Origin: Anaerolineaceae bacterium
Lineage (GTDB): Bacteria; Chloroflexota; Anaerolineae; Anaerolineales; Anaerolineaceae
Assembly (NCBI GenBank): GCA_018060515.1
Contig: JAGOVY010000007.1
Span: forward strand, 1-32,324
Length of the DNA: 32,324 bases
Reading direction: 5' to 3'
Under the pieces are notes generated by a model that saw only the letters and a list, made by a program, of their open reading frames with translations, did no database searches and was not told where the DNA came from. Position numbers and translations under genes: made by a program. Below are positions 6,555 to 15,593 of the stretch, piece by piece. How positions within the stretch are numbered: position 1 is the stretch's first letter; each line of letters opens with the position of its first letter.

Positions 6555-9335
6555 ATGCCCCCGATACTCTATTTAATTGACGGTCACGCCCTTGCCTACC
6601 GTACTTATTTTGCCATCACTGCGGGGATGAATGACCGTATGCAAACGGCCAGCGGAGAACCCACCGCTGGAGTTTACGGTTTCGCCAATGTGCTCTTACG
6701 CCTGCTGGAGCAGGAGAGACCAGAATACCTGGCAGTTGCGTTTGATACCGGCAAAACCTTCCGTAACGAGCTCTTCCCTGAATACAAAGCCACCCGAGCG
6801 AAAATGCCCGATGATCTCAGACCTCAAATTGAGCGTATCCGTCAAATGATAGACACCTTCAATTTACCGCGGCTTGAAAAAGAAGGCGTTGAGGCGGATG
6901 ATGTGTTGGGTTCCATAGCCAGACAAGCCACTGAAATGGGTTTGGCGGTAAAAATCATCACAGGCGACCGCGACCTGCTGCAGCTGGTGAACGACCGGGT
7001 GAGCGTCGTTCTATCAGGCTCTAAACTTGCTGATTCAAAGGGTTTTTCGCCAGCTGAAGTTAAAGAATCGCTTGGGGTGATGCCTGATCAGGTTGTTGAT
7101 TACAAAGCACTGGTAGGTGATACCTCCGACAACATCCCTGGCGTTTCAGGGGTTGGTCCAAAAACTGCCATCAACCTGCTTGAAACATATGAGACTCTCG
7201 ACAATATCTATCAAAACTTGGAATCAATCCCTGGCAAACTTGGAGAGAGACTTCGCAATGAAAAAGAAATCGCCTATCTCAGCCAGGATCTCGCGCGCAT
7301 CAGAACAGATGTTGGCGTAAAACTTGTGCTTGAAGACGCCCGCACCAACCACCTCGATATCGCTGGCGTCGAAAAACTCTTCCGCGAATTGGAATTTCGC
7401 ACCTTAATCCCGCGGCTGCGTACCATCGCCGCGCCCCTCATCCAACAGCCGAGCCCGCAGCTTTCTCTCTTCGGTGAAGATGTGAAAGAAATTGTCGTGC
7501 CGACTTCTTATGCACTTGAGGTAAAACTGGTAGATACCCGCGAGAAACTGCAAAACCTGGTGCAGGTGCTTTCAGGCAGTGATTTAATCGCATTTGATAC
7601 AGAAACCACCGCGCTCGATCCTTTGCGTGCACAATTAGTAGGGATTTCGCTGGCGCACCGCGAAGGTGAAGGGTACTACATCCCGCTTGGTCACAAAAAT
7701 CATCAACCACAATTGCAGACAGCCGAGGTAATTGAGGCGCTCAGCCCCTTGATGACGAACCCGGCTATCGCTAAGGCCGGACACAACCTCAAATATGATG
7801 CGCTCGTTCTGGCGAACCACGGTCTCATGGTATCGCCGTTATCGTTCGACACCATGATCGCTGAGTGGCTGACCGACCCGGCCTCGCGCAACCTGGGCTT
7901 GAAAGATATGGCGGATACCTTGCTGGGCATCAGCATGACCCACATTGAAGAACTGATTGGCAAAGGCAAATCTCAAATCAGTATGGATCAGGTACCAGTC
8001 GCCGCCGCTGCCCCTTACGCAGCAGCAGACGCAGAAGTGACCTTGCGCCTCATCCCACTGCTCAAACAGAAGATGGAAAAACACAACTGTGCCAAAATCT
8101 TCCAAACCATTGAAATGCCTCTTGTACCGGTGTTGATGGATATGGAGCTGGCAGGAATTACGTTGGATGCCGCCTTTTTCACCCGTTTCAGCGCAGAAGT
8201 AGGCGAACGGCTCAACCTCATCGAAGGTGAAATCTACCAGGCAGCCGGACACCCATTTAATATCAACTCAACACAGCAGTTGTCCAAAGTCCTCTTCGAA
8301 GAACTCAAACTGGAACCGCCCGACCGTAATAAGAAAACCTCCAGCGGTCATTATTCTACTGCGGCAGCCGTGCTGGATGAGCTCAAAGGTCAACACCCGG
8401 TGATCGATCGGTTATTAGAGTATCGCGAGTTATCCAAATTAAAATCTACCTACCTTGATGCACTGCCCTTGCAAATAAACCCGCGCGACAACCGCGTGCA
8501 CACCAGCTTCAGCCAGACAGGTTCAGTAACCGGCAGGCTGGCATCTTCTGACCCTAATTTGCAGAACATCCCCACCCGTACCGAAATCGGCAGACAGGTG
8601 CGCTTGGGCTTCATTGCCCCAGCGAATCACAGCCTGCTTTCGGTTGATTATTCGCAAATTGAGCTGCGCATTGTAGCGCACATGTCAGGTGACCAAGCTA
8701 TGCTCAATGCCTTCCGTGACGGGCAGGATATCCACGCCGCTACCGCCTCCGCTATTTACGACGTGCCCCTCAACGAAGTCACCAAAGATCAGCGGCGGCA
8801 TGCCAAGGCTATTAATTTTGGTTTAATTTACGGTATGAGCGCCTTTGGTCTCAGCCGCTCAACTGACCTCACCTTGGGAGAGGCCGAAAATTTCGTTAAA
8901 GACTATTTCGAACATTTCCCAGGTGTGAAAAAATATCTCGACAATATCCGCGTCACCGCCGCCAAACAGGGTTACGTAGAAACCATGCTCGGTAGAAGAC
9001 GCTACTTCCCCAACCTTTCAAACCCGGTGAACCAAATGATTCGCAACCGTGAAGAACGCGAAGCTATCAATGCCCCCATCCAGGGCACCGCCGCTGACAT
9101 TATGAAAATTGCCATGATTCGGTTAAAGCAAGCCCTCGCGGCAAGCCCGTATAAAGCCCAAATGCTGTTACAGGTGCACGATGAATTGGTGCTCGAAGTT
9201 CCAGATGACGAACTGGAACCGGTCGCGGTGCTGGTACGCACAACAATGGAAGATGCCCTGCAACTGGATATCCCTTTGCTCACCGAAGCCAGAAGCGGGA
9301 AAAACTGGGGCAGCCTGCAAGTGATCTCTTTCTAA
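6555..9335 (+). CDS. polA: DNA polymerase I with 5'-3' and 3'-5' exonuclease domains
   Basis: The 926-residue product is a full-length family A polymerase. The 5' nuclease (about 1-290) shows FDTGKTFRNELFPEYKATR, GVEADDVLG and TGDRDLLQL, followed by GDTSDNIPGVSGVGPKTA. The proofreading domain (from about 325) keeps all acidic residues: FDTETT, GHNLKYDALV and YAAADAEVT. The polymerase has motif A (VDYSQIELR, about 697), motif B (RRHAKAINFGLIYG, about 746) and motif C (QVHDELVLEV, about 873). It fills gaps, removes RNA primers and serves excision repair. Unlike many thermophile and actinobacterial PolA proteins, proofreading looks active. AGGA precedes the ATG and the gene sits 11 bases after the transposase-derived gene, so they share an mRNA. 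Confidence 0.98.
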   Translation: MPPILYLIDGHALAYRTYFAITAGMNDRMQTASGEPTAGVYGFANVLLRLLEQERPEYLAVAFDTGKTFRNELFPEYKATRAKMPDDLRPQIERIRQMIDTFNLPRLEKEGVEADDVLGSIARQATEMGLAVKIITGDRDLLQLVNDRVSVVLSGSKLADSKGFSPAEVKESLGVMPDQVVDYKALVGDTSDNIPGVSGVGPKTAINLLETYETLDNIYQNLESIPGKLGERLRNEKEIAYLSQDLARIRTDVGVKLVLEDARTNHLDIAGVEKLFRELEFRTLIPRLRTIAAPLIQQPSPQLSLFGEDVKEIVVPTSYALEVKLVDTREKLQNLVQVLSGSDLIAFDTETTALDPLRAQLVGISLAHREGEGYYIPLGHKNHQPQLQTAEVIEALSPLMTNPAIAKAGHNLKYDALVLANHGLMVSPLSFDTMIAEWLTDPASRNLGLKDMADTLLGISMTHIEELIGKGKSQISMDQVPVAAAAPYAAADAEVTLRLIPLLKQKMEKHNCAKIFQTIEMPLVPVLMDMELAGITLDAAFFTRFSAEVGERLNLIEGEIYQAAGHPFNINSTQQLSKVLFEELKLEPPDRNKKTSSGHYSTAAAVLDELKGQHPVIDRLLEYRELSKLKSTYLDALPLQINPRDNRVHTSFSQTGSVTGRLASSDPNLQNIPTRTEIGRQVRLGFIAPANHSLLSVDYSQIELRIVAHMSGDQAMLNAFRDGQDIHAATASAIYDVPLNEVTKDQRRHAKAINFGLIYGMSAFGLSRSTDLTLGEAENFVKDYFEHFPGVKKYLDNIRVTAAKQGYVETMLGRRRYFPNLSNPVNQMIRNREEREAINAPIQGTAADIMKIAMIRLKQALAASPYKAQMLLQVHDELVLEVPDDELEPVAVLVRTTMEDALQLDIPLLTEARSGKNWGSLQVISF

Positions 9336-9339
9336 AAGA

Positions 9340-9361
9340 GCTGCAGCGATAATCGTGCAGC
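9340..9361 (-). terminator. Hairpin between convergent polA and MFS genes
   Basis: GCTGCA (9340-9345) and CGA pair with TCG and TGCAGC (9353-9361), with one bulged base and a TAA loop. On the minus strand the stem is followed by CTCTTTT, so it suits the transporter best; it may stop both genes. Confidence 0.5.
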
Positions 9362-9368
9362 AGGCGCA

Positions 9369-10595
9369 TTACTGAATCAGATATTCTGCTTCAGGCATTT
9401 TACGATTCTTCGCCCTTGCCACCCACCAGAAAACGCCAAAGCCAGCCAACCCGATTAACCCGGCAGCGTACCACATCGCCTGCGGTGAAATATAGTCGTT
9501 GGTGAAACCGGCAATCAACGGACCAAGCGCACTGCCAATGCCCCATGTAAGCGCGTACAGGCTCATGTAGCGGGCGCGCATCTCCACCGGCGCGAGCCTT
9601 GAAGTGTATGTGGTTGTTGTAGGTACGAGAATCATCTCGCCGACGGTTGCAAGCACCATACACAGCCAGAACCACCAAAAACCAGTACCAAAAGCGATGC
9701 TGAAAACTGCGATGGCATAGATCAACGACCCTGCGATCATTGCTTTTTCTGCTCGAAAGCGGTTAACCTGTTTGGTGACCATCAATTGAAAAACTATCAC
9801 CATTACCGCATTAGTGGTGGGAATGAAACCAAACATACTTTCAGACAAGCCGTAATTATGCTTGGCATATACCGCCAGCATTAACCATAATATTGAGGTG
9901 CACACACGGTTCAGAGTAAACCCGCCGAGCAGGATGATAAAAACCCGGTCTTTGAGGATTTGAAGATACCCTCCCTTCACAGCGACGGCCGCAGTCGGGT
10001 TTTCAATGGTACTTGGTTTTGACTCAAGGATGAGCAACGCCGCGAGCAGAGCGATCACCGCAAAACCCACTCCAATCACGGTAAACGCAATGCTATACGA
10101 GATATAGGCGAGGTAACCACCAATTGCCGGACCGAGCGCAACACCGAGGTTGTTACCCATGCGCACCACGGAATAAGCATCCAGCCGCTGTGAATCTGGC
10201 ACCAGGTCAGCAATCATGGCGTCTGTGGCGATGCGATAGAGCGGACTGGAAGCTCCTGTGATCATCAAGAGCAGCGCAAAAACCGGCAGCGTATCAGCAG
10301 TGCGGAAGAAGAACCAAACAATGGCGGTAATAGCCAGCGACAGTACAATAACCCATTTGCGCCCAAATCTATCGGCAATGAAGCCGCCAAGAAACGTGGT
10401 TCCCATTCCTACAGCGGCATTGAGCGTCATCAGCCAGGTAACATTTGAAAGCTGCAACCCAAGCTTTTCGCTGATATAAAGCATGATATATGGCCACATC
10501 AGGCTCTGGAATAGCCAAGTGAACATCACCAAACTGGTAACCAGCCAAAACTGGCGTGGATAGAGGTTGAACCAAGCTTTTACTTTGGGAATCAC
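9369..10595 (-). CDS. MFS transporter (12-helix drug/metabolite efflux type)
   Basis: The 408-residue protein has about 12 hydrophobic helices and the MFS loop 2-3 signature GGFIADRFGRKWVI at residues 75-88. A charged central loop (LILESKPSTIENPTAAV) splits the two halves, and RLAPVEMRARYMS is a second MFS-type loop in the C half. The family includes proton-driven multidrug exporters of the MdtG/MdtH type; the substrate cannot be read from sequence. The start is GTG at 10595, with no Shine-Dalgarno but with an extended -10 element seven bases upstream. An in-frame ATG at codon 24 lies inside the first helix and is unlikely. The gene is divergent from mscL. Confidence 0.9.
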   Translation of the reverse strand: MIPKVKAWFNLYPRQFWLVTSLVMFTWLFQSLMWPYIMLYISEKLGLQLSNVTWLMTLNAAVGMGTTFLGGFIADRFGRKWVIVLSLAITAIVWFFFRTADTLPVFALLLMITGASSPLYRIATDAMIADLVPDSQRLDAYSVVRMGNNLGVALGPAIGGYLAYISYSIAFTVIGVGFAVIALLAALLILESKPSTIENPTAAVAVKGGYLQILKDRVFIILLGGFTLNRVCTSILWLMLAVYAKHNYGLSESMFGFIPTTNAVMVIVFQLMVTKQVNRFRAEKAMIAGSLIYAIAVFSIAFGTGFWWFWLCMVLATVGEMILVPTTTTYTSRLAPVEMRARYMSLYALTWGIGSALGPLIAGFTNDYISPQAMWYAAGLIGLAGFGVFWWVARAKNRKMPEAEYLIQ

Positions 10596-10602
10596 GGGGA
10601 TA

Positions 10603-10631
10603 ATTCTATCACGCGGCTGACGATTCTATCA
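10603..10631 (-). promoter_or_regulatory. Repeated extended -10 element, likely leaderless promoter for the MFS gene
   Basis: On the minus strand TGATAGAAT (10611 to 10603) ends seven bases before the GTG start. A second TGATAGAAT lies upstream (10631 to 10623), giving direct repeats 20 bases apart. The proximal copy would start transcription at or beside the GTG. No -35 box is apparent. The second copy may be an alternative start or a regulator site. Confidence 0.5.
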
Positions 10632-10703
10632 GATGCTTGTTTTACCGCCGCATGCAATTCAGATAGGATATACTTGGATAAACAAATCTCATAAGGAGCA
10701 ACT

Positions 10704-11144
10704 ATGCTGCAAGAATTCAAGAAATTTGCCCTGCGCGGAAATGTGATTGACCTGGCAGTGGGTGTAATTATCGGCGGGGCTTTCGGTAGCCTCGTGTCTT
10801 CCATCGTTGAAGATATCATCTTGCCGCCGATTGGTTTGTTATTGGGTAATGTGAATTTTTCTGATTTATTCATCAGCCTTTCGGGTGAGAAGTTCGCCAC
10901 CCTGGCTGAAGCACAGGCAGCCGGAGCGCCAACCATTAATTACGGCCTCTTTTTCAACAATGTGATCAACTTTGTAATTTTGGCTTTTGTAATTTTTTGG
11001 ATGGTACGCGTGATAAACCGCTTGACCCAAGCCGAAGCTGAAGCGGCGCCGACAACCCACGAATGTCCACACTGCCTCAGTCAAATCCCGCTCAAAGCCA
11101 GCCGCTGCCCAGCCTGCACCTCTGAAGTTGAACCCGCAGCCTGA
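10704..11144 (+). CDS. mscL: Large-conductance mechanosensitive channel MscL with C-terminal zinc ribbon
   Basis: The 146-residue protein begins [20 protein letters not shown], the classic MscL amphipathic helix and TM1 entry, followed by [23 protein letters not shown]2 is [20 protein letters not shown]. The channel opens on membrane tension to release solutes during osmotic downshock. The tail differs from E. coli MscL: after residue 115 comes [18 protein letters not shown], two CxxC pairs that should form a zinc ribbon. I recall the same tail in other Chloroflexota and some other phyla, so it is a lineage trait and not damage. AAGGAG lies seven bases upstream of the ATG. Confidence 0.96.
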   Translation: MLQEFKKFALRGNVIDLAVGVIIGGAFGSLVSSIVEDIILPPIGLLLGNVNFSDLFISLSGEKFATLAEAQAAGAPTINYGLFFNNVINFVILAFVIFWMVRVINRLTQAEAEAAPTTHECPHCLSQIPLKASRCPACTSEVEPAA

Positions 11145-11179
11145 AACAATTCGTCTCCCTCCATTTGCCATAAACCAAT

Positions 11180-11206
11180 ATCAGGCAGGTGTTTGCCCTG
11201 CCTGAT
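11180..11206 (+). terminator. Hairpin between convergent mscL and the DnaC-like gene
   Basis: ATCAGGCAGG (11180-11189) pairs perfectly with CCTGCCTGAT (11197-11206) around a seven-base loop. There is no long T run on either side, so it may be a weak or bidirectional terminator. Confidence 0.5.
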
Positions 11207-11238
11207 TGTAAAATCAGATTATTTTTGGTTGAAGCAGG

Positions 11239-12582
11239 TTAAGTGCGCTTGCGCTGGGGAGCGGGTGTTCTCAATGCTCCACCGCGGTACGATGGCGCCA
11301 ATATTTCAAAAATGGTACATACCCGTGTATCCAGCATGCGGCTGCGAATACGTGCATCCAAATCTTCGAGGTTGCTCGACATGGTAATCACAGTGGGCAA
11401 CTTGGCATTGTAACGTTCGTTAAAAATCTGATAAAGCTTCTCGCGCGCCCAAGGTGTAGCGCTCTGTGTGCCCAAATCATCCAATACCAATAACGGAGCA
11501 GATTTCACCCGATTAAACAATTCATCGTAAGAGGCGTTGCTCGTTGGGCTGAAAGTGGCGCGCAGGTGGTCAAGCAGATCTGGTACCACTACAAAGACCG
11601 GACTTTCACCCATCCCTCTACGGTAGTTGCCGATCGCAGCAGCAAGATGGGTTTTACCGCAGCCATAAGTGCCAGTAAGCACCAGCCAGCCTCGTGGGTT
11701 TTCCGCAAAATCCTGTGCAATACGAAATCCCCTTTCAAGGTTAGTGGATGCTTCAGGAGAGAGTTTCTCGGGTTCTCGTAAACTGAAATTGCCAAAAGAG
11801 CGATCTGCCAGCAGTTGAAGTTGGTAGAGCAGCGGATCGCGGCGCTCCTTTACCGGCATGCGGTAGTCTGGCGCAGTTATCCGAACGGTTGTAACCAGGT
11901 CGGGATCCTGCAATCGCGATCGGATGCGGTCATCCAGATCTTCAAGATCAAGGTTGGTGGTCACCACTGTGGGAAGTTTTCTCGTATAACGATAATCAAT
12001 GATCTGGAAAAGTTTCTCCGCTGCCCAATTGGTAGCGTTGTGTGCGCCGAGGTCATCCAAAACCAAAAGCGGAATACTGCGAATTTCCTCGAAACGTTTT
12101 TCGAAGGAAGAATCGGTTGCCCCATATGAATAGCGCAGCCAATCCAGCAAGTCAGGTACGGTGAGGAAGATGGTGTTCATACCAAATTCAACACAGGTAT
12201 TGGCCACCGCCGCCGCCAAATGCGTTTTCCCGCAGCCGTAAGAGCCCATCAGCGTGAGCCAGCCTTGCGGTTTGGCTGCAAACTGCTGCGCCTGACTGAG
12301 CGCATATTGCAATGAATTTATATGCTCGTCAGCCAGCCCGAGCCTGCCCTGCACTGAAAAAACCGAAAAGGTCATGGGCTTGTAAACTTCAAGGTTGCTC
12401 ACCTGATACAGGCGATTTCGATCAGCTTGCATATTTTCATTCTGGCGGCACACACAGAGAACCAGTTTGCCAAAATTCGGGTCGCTAACCGGCAAAGATT
12501 GGTGAAGATACCCCACACCGTTACAAATTGGGCAGACCGGAGCGTTAGCGTCAGATTTGTCAGTGATTGATGAAGTCGGCAT
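11239..12582 (-). CDS. Tandem AAA+ DnaC/IstB-like helicase loader with N-terminal zinc finger
   Basis: With the ATG at 12582 the product has 447 residues. It opens with a CPICNG...CVCR zinc-binding pair (Cys17, 20, 43, 45), then two complete DnaC-like ATPase domains. Domain 1 has Walker A GSYGCGKTH (113-121), Walker B LLVLDDLG (172-179) and sensor TTN; domain 2 has GTYGCGKTH (304-312), LLVLDDLG (364-371) and SSN. Both are followed by D-D/A-RIRSR. Usual DnaC/DnaI loaders have one ATPase. It should load the DnaB hexamer at forks or stalled forks. An in-frame GTG/ATG at 12642 is possible, but AAGGGA four bases before 12582 and the 23-base overlap with dnaD favour the shorter form. Last gene of the replication operon. 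Confidence 0.9.
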   Translation of the reverse strand: MPTSSITDKSDANAPVCPICNGVGYLHQSLPVSDPNFGKLVLCVCRQNENMQADRNRLYQVSNLEVYKPMTFSVFSVQGRLGLADEHINSLQYALSQAQQFAAKPQGWLTLMGSYGCGKTHLAAAVANTCVEFGMNTIFLTVPDLLDWLRYSYGATDSSFEKRFEEIRSIPLLVLDDLGAHNATNWAAEKLFQIIDYRYTRKLPTVVTTNLDLEDLDDRIRSRLQDPDLVTTVRITAPDYRMPVKERRDPLLYQLQLLADRSFGNFSLREPEKLSPEASTNLERGFRIAQDFAENPRGWLVLTGTYGCGKTHLAAAIGNYRRGMGESPVFVVVPDLLDHLRATFSPTSNASYDELFNRVKSAPLLVLDDLGTQSATPWAREKLYQIFNERYNAKLPTVITMSSNLEDLDARIRSRMLDTRVCTIFEILAPSYRGGALRTPAPQRKRT

Positions 12583-13252
12583 ATTTCCCTTCACTATCTC
12601 TTTTGCGCTTTTCTTCAATGGCTTTTCGATCGGTTCCATCACGCCCTTTCTCTTTCCAGGCTCTCAATATGGCCTCAACATACTGCCAGTGCCGTACGTT
12701 GCGGGTGACCGCAATTTTTATCGCTTCAGCGATCCACTCAGGGGAAAAGGAATTTTCCGCCTCCTGCAATGTCTCGGCAATGATGGGGGTCAGCGGCCCG
12801 ATATTCTCCTCATACAATGCGTAAATATTCGGTCGTTCCTTCTGCAGCCGCAGTGGGAAAGGCGGATCAATACCCGGATGCCACTTGCCTTTGAGCAAAC
12901 CATCCAGCGCCTCCCGACCGCTTTCTGAATTAAGAAAATACAGGGCATCATTCTCATGCTGCGCCCGAATCAGGGTTCCCCGATTGCAGGCGCGTTCCAG
13001 CGCATCTGTCAGATTGTTTTTCTGCGTTTCTTTATCGCTGCCTAAAACTGCAAGGAAAAGATCATCTTTTAGAATTTCAGAAAACAGAAGATAGCGATAT
13101 TCACTGACCTGCCCGCTAAGGTACCAGAAAGCATAAAGTGAAACGCGTAATTCATTAAGGTCGTCAATCGCCGTCAACAAAGAGGAAAAAAAGGTTGCGG
13201 GTATCGATACTGCATCCTGATTTTCTGAGGAGAAGCCTTTGAAGTCTGACAT
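12560..13252 (-). CDS. dnaD: DnaD-like primosome protein
   Basis: The 230-residue protein has a winged-helix-like N-terminal half (FFSSLLTAIDDLNELRVSLYAFW). Its C-terminal DnaD domain runs IYALYEENIGPLTPIIAETL, then FSPEWIAEAIKIAVTRNVRHW and YVEAILRAWKEKG, matching the DnaD/DnaB2 pattern (YxxN-G-lTp, then W-Y-x-x-ILxxW). In Firmicutes such proteins bridge DnaA or PriA to the helicase loader. The same order is seen here, between dnaB (8 bases upstream) and the DnaC-like loader (overlapping), which supports a primosome role. The C-terminal tail is highly charged. Confidence 0.86.
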   Translation of the reverse strand: MSDFKGFSSENQDAVSIPATFFSSLLTAIDDLNELRVSLYAFWYLSGQVSEYRYLLFSEILKDDLFLAVLGSDKETQKNNLTDALERACNRGTLIRAQHENDALYFLNSESGREALDGLLKGKWHPGIDPPFPLRLQKERPNIYALYEENIGPLTPIIAETLQEAENSFSPEWIAEAIKIAVTRNVRHWQYVEAILRAWKEKGRDGTDRKAIEEKRKRDSEGKYADFINH

Positions 13253-13260
13253 GGTGCTTG

Positions 13261-14646
13261 CTACCTTTTCTTCGCAGTGCCAGCGTCTCTCACACTTAAG
13301 GCGTTTTCAAATTTCGCCAGGTTTTGACGGAAAACCAATTCGATGCCGGGGTGAGTAGGTCCATTGCGGTGTTTGGCCACAATCAAGTCGGCGATAACAA
13401 TTGGGTTGGACGCTTTTTCATCCTCTTCTTTTCTGTGAATGAACATGACGATGTCAGCGTCTTGTTCGAGGCTGCCTGAATCTCTGAGATCAGAAAGAAC
13501 CGGACGCTTGCCTTCGCGTTGCTCCACAGCACGCGAGAGCTGAGCTGCAGCCAGCACAGGTACATTAAGTTCGCGGGCAAGCACTTTCAAACTGCGGGAA
13601 ATATAAGAGACTTCCTGAACACGATTTTCAGTTCTCGTATCACTGCCCATCAATTGCAGGTAATCCACCAAGATGAGGTCAAGCCGGTGTTCCATGTGCA
13701 AACGGCGGCATTTGGTTCGCATGGCCATCGGCGTGATGGCGGGGGTGTCATCGAGCCAGATATGGGCGCCAGAAAGTACCGCCGTCGCCTGGGTAAACAG
13801 ATCCCATTCATTGTCGAGTAATTTCCCGGTACGCAGGCGATGCGTATCGATGGCGGTTTCTTGCGCAATGAGCCGCTGCACAAGCTGCATGTTCGACATT
13901 TCCAGAGAAAACATGGCTACATTTTTCTTATGCTTAAGAGCGGCGTGTTTTGCTACCGAAAGCAAGAAACCTGTTTTACCGGTACCCGGTCTGCCTGCGA
14001 TGATTAACAAATCGGATTTTTGTAAACCATTGAGTTGTCTATCCAGATCAGTTAATCCCGTCTGGATGCCCGAAATCTCTTCGTCTCTTTTTGAGAGTTC
14101 ATCGACATGGTCATAATACTCACTAACCACAGTATTGATGGACTCCAGATCATGGCGCACCCTTTTTGCACTGAGGGCGAAAATTGATTTTTCAGCCTCA
14201 TCGAGAACGGTTTTAATTTCTTTGCCCTGATCATAAGCCAATTTCGCCATTTCATTGGCAGAAGCCAGCATGCGCCGCCTGATGGCGGTTTGCTCAACGA
14301 TTTGAGCATAATCTTCCCCATGCAATGACGAAGGGGTCTGGTTCACCAGCGAAAGCAGGTAGGGCATCCCGCCAATTTCGGCAAATTGTCCCTGTTCCTC
14401 AAGGTCATTGCTAACTGTGACCATATCAATGGAGATTCTACGATCATGTAAACGTGCAAACGCATTCCAAATCCACTGGTTGCGGATGATGTAAAAATCG
14501 TTCGGTTCAATAATCTCGGAAATATCTAAATACGAATCGGGGTTGATTAATACTGAGCCCACCACCGCTTCTTCTGCTTCGCGGCTGTAAGGCTGTGATT
14601 GAATCACCTTTGAAGTGTCGTCGTCATAGGGAGGGAAATTGCCCAT
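13261..14646 (-). CDS. dnaB: Replicative DNA helicase DnaB
   Basis: The 461-residue protein has the DnaB N-terminal domain (AEEAVVGSVLINPDSYLDIS) and a RecA-like motor with Walker A GRPGTGKTGF (about 218), Walker B LILVDYLQLMG and the RDSGSLEQDADIVMFIHR block, including the arginine-finger region. It unwinds DNA at forks as a hexamer. There is no intein. It lies 30 bases downstream of the bfn-like gene and 8 bases before dnaD, so helicase, DnaD and loader are produced together. Confidence 0.97.
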   Translation of the reverse strand: MGNFPPYDDDTSKVIQSQPYSREAEEAVVGSVLINPDSYLDISEIIEPNDFYIIRNQWIWNAFARLHDRRISIDMVTVSNDLEEQGQFAEIGGMPYLLSLVNQTPSSLHGEDYAQIVEQTAIRRRMLASANEMAKLAYDQGKEIKTVLDEAEKSIFALSAKRVRHDLESINTVVSEYYDHVDELSKRDEEISGIQTGLTDLDRQLNGLQKSDLLIIAGRPGTGKTGFLLSVAKHAALKHKKNVAMFSLEMSNMQLVQRLIAQETAIDTHRLRTGKLLDNEWDLFTQATAVLSGAHIWLDDTPAITPMAMRTKCRRLHMEHRLDLILVDYLQLMGSDTRTENRVQEVSYISRSLKVLARELNVPVLAAAQLSRAVEQREGKRPVLSDLRDSGSLEQDADIVMFIHRKEEDEKASNPIVIADLIVAKHRNGPTHPGIELVFRQNLAKFENALSVRDAGTAKKR

Positions 14647-14676
14647 AGTTTCTCTCTTATTTCCTGATATATCCAG

Positions 14677-15297
14677 TTAATCGTAACCCTGTGGCGGGTT
14701 TTCGTCTTCATCAGACGATGGGTTTTCTCCACGGTCTTCAGGATCGTCCAAATCTTCAAGATTAACATTTTGCAAAAAATCTTCATAGATGGAAAGTCTG
14801 TGTAACGCTTCTGCCTGCTCTGCTGGTTCGATTGTTTCGGTTGGCGGCTTGCTGCTCTCTCCATCGAGTACTTCACATTGTATATCTTCTTCTGGAGTAA
14901 TGCCCGCGTCATGTAATACCCTGGTATTCACCAGAATTGGTATATGTGCTCTCACCGCAAGTGCAATTGAATCAGACGGACGGGCATCAATGTCGTGAAT
15001 TTTTCCATCCACCTCCACCACCAAATTGGCAAAAAAGACTTCCTGCTTGAGATCCAAAATCTCCACCCTGATAAGTCGGGCGCCGAGGGCAGTAAACGAT
15101 TGCAGCAATAAGTCATGCGTTTGAGGGCGCGCCAGCTCAACCTCTTGCAGAGAGATGGTAATGGCTTCAGCTTCAAACGGTCCGATCCAGATAGGCAGGT
15201 AGCGCTCACGCCCGGGTTCTCTCAGCATCACAATCCGCTGCTGACTCATCAGACTGATTCTTATACTGTCTATTTTCACTTCCACCATGTCAGACAC
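14677..15297 (-). CDS. Bifunctional nuclease (BFN, DUF151) family protein
   Basis: The 206-residue product starts at GTG 15297, six bases after GGAGG. Residues 1-135 form the BFN domain: VMLREPGRERYLPIWIGPFE, ARPQTHDLL, then DIDARPSDSIALAVRAHIPI, the most conserved block of DUF151. Plant and archaeal relatives have RNase/DNase activity, but most bacterial members are untested. The last 60 residues are very acidic (DDPEDRGENPSSDEDE) and replace the UvrB/C motif seen in some relatives. It is first in the dnaB operon and has its own promoter upstream. Confidence 0.92.
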   Translation of the reverse strand: MSDMVEVKIDSIRISLMSQQRIVMLREPGRERYLPIWIGPFEAEAITISLQEVELARPQTHDLLLQSFTALGARLIRVEILDLKQEVFFANLVVEVDGKIHDIDARPSDSIALAVRAHIPILVNTRVLHDAGITPEEDIQCEVLDGESSKPPTETIEPAEQAEALHRLSIYEDFLQNVNLEDLDDPEDRGENPSSDEDENPPQGYD

Positions 15298-15335
15298 AGA
15301 TAACCTCCACGACCCTTACATCTATTCTATTGATT

Positions 15336-15364
15336 ATTCTAACACGGCGGAAAATGCGGCGCAA
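15336..15364 (-). promoter_or_regulatory. Promoter of the bfn-dnaB-dnaD-loader operon
   Basis: On the minus strand TTGCGC (15364 to 15359), a 17-base spacer and TAGAAT (15341 to 15336). Transcription should begin near 15329, about 30 bases before the GTG start. Confidence 0.6.
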
Positions 15365-15433
15365 CGAAGTAAAACATAATTGTTGATTTCTTAAGTATTA
15401 AAAAACATGTGAAAGAATTTTTTAAGTTTGGTG

Positions 15434-15501
15434 TATAATGATGGCACTTGAATGGGCGGGGTAGATATCAAACACCCTCGTCGGGTTTTTACCCTGTCGA
15501 G
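15434..15501 (+). promoter_or_regulatory. -10 box and leader hairpin before the OmpR-type regulator
   Basis: GTGTATAATG places a perfect TATAAT at 15434-15439; no good -35 is seen. The leader of about 150 bases contains a hairpin at 15477-15501 (CTCG/CGAG and GGGT/ACCC around a T loop). It does not match any riboswitch I know. Confidence 0.4.
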
Positions 15502-15593
15502 CATCACTGAAATCAAAGTATCAACTAAAACCCATGTTCTCTTATTATTTATCAGAAACAGTAATTTATCAAACGATCGATTAAGGTGTGGAT

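Noticed and set aside
12583-12642. Longer N-terminus for the DnaC-like loader (GTG/ATG at 12642)
   Set aside because: It would overlap dnaD by 83 bases and adds a Lys-rich sequence outside the zinc finger; the ATG at 12582 has a well-spaced AAGGGA. It cannot be fully excluded.
15440-15593. Cyclic-di-GMP or other known riboswitch before the OmpR-type gene
   Set aside because: A hairpin is present but the conserved bases of the c-di-GMP classes and other familiar riboswitches are not.
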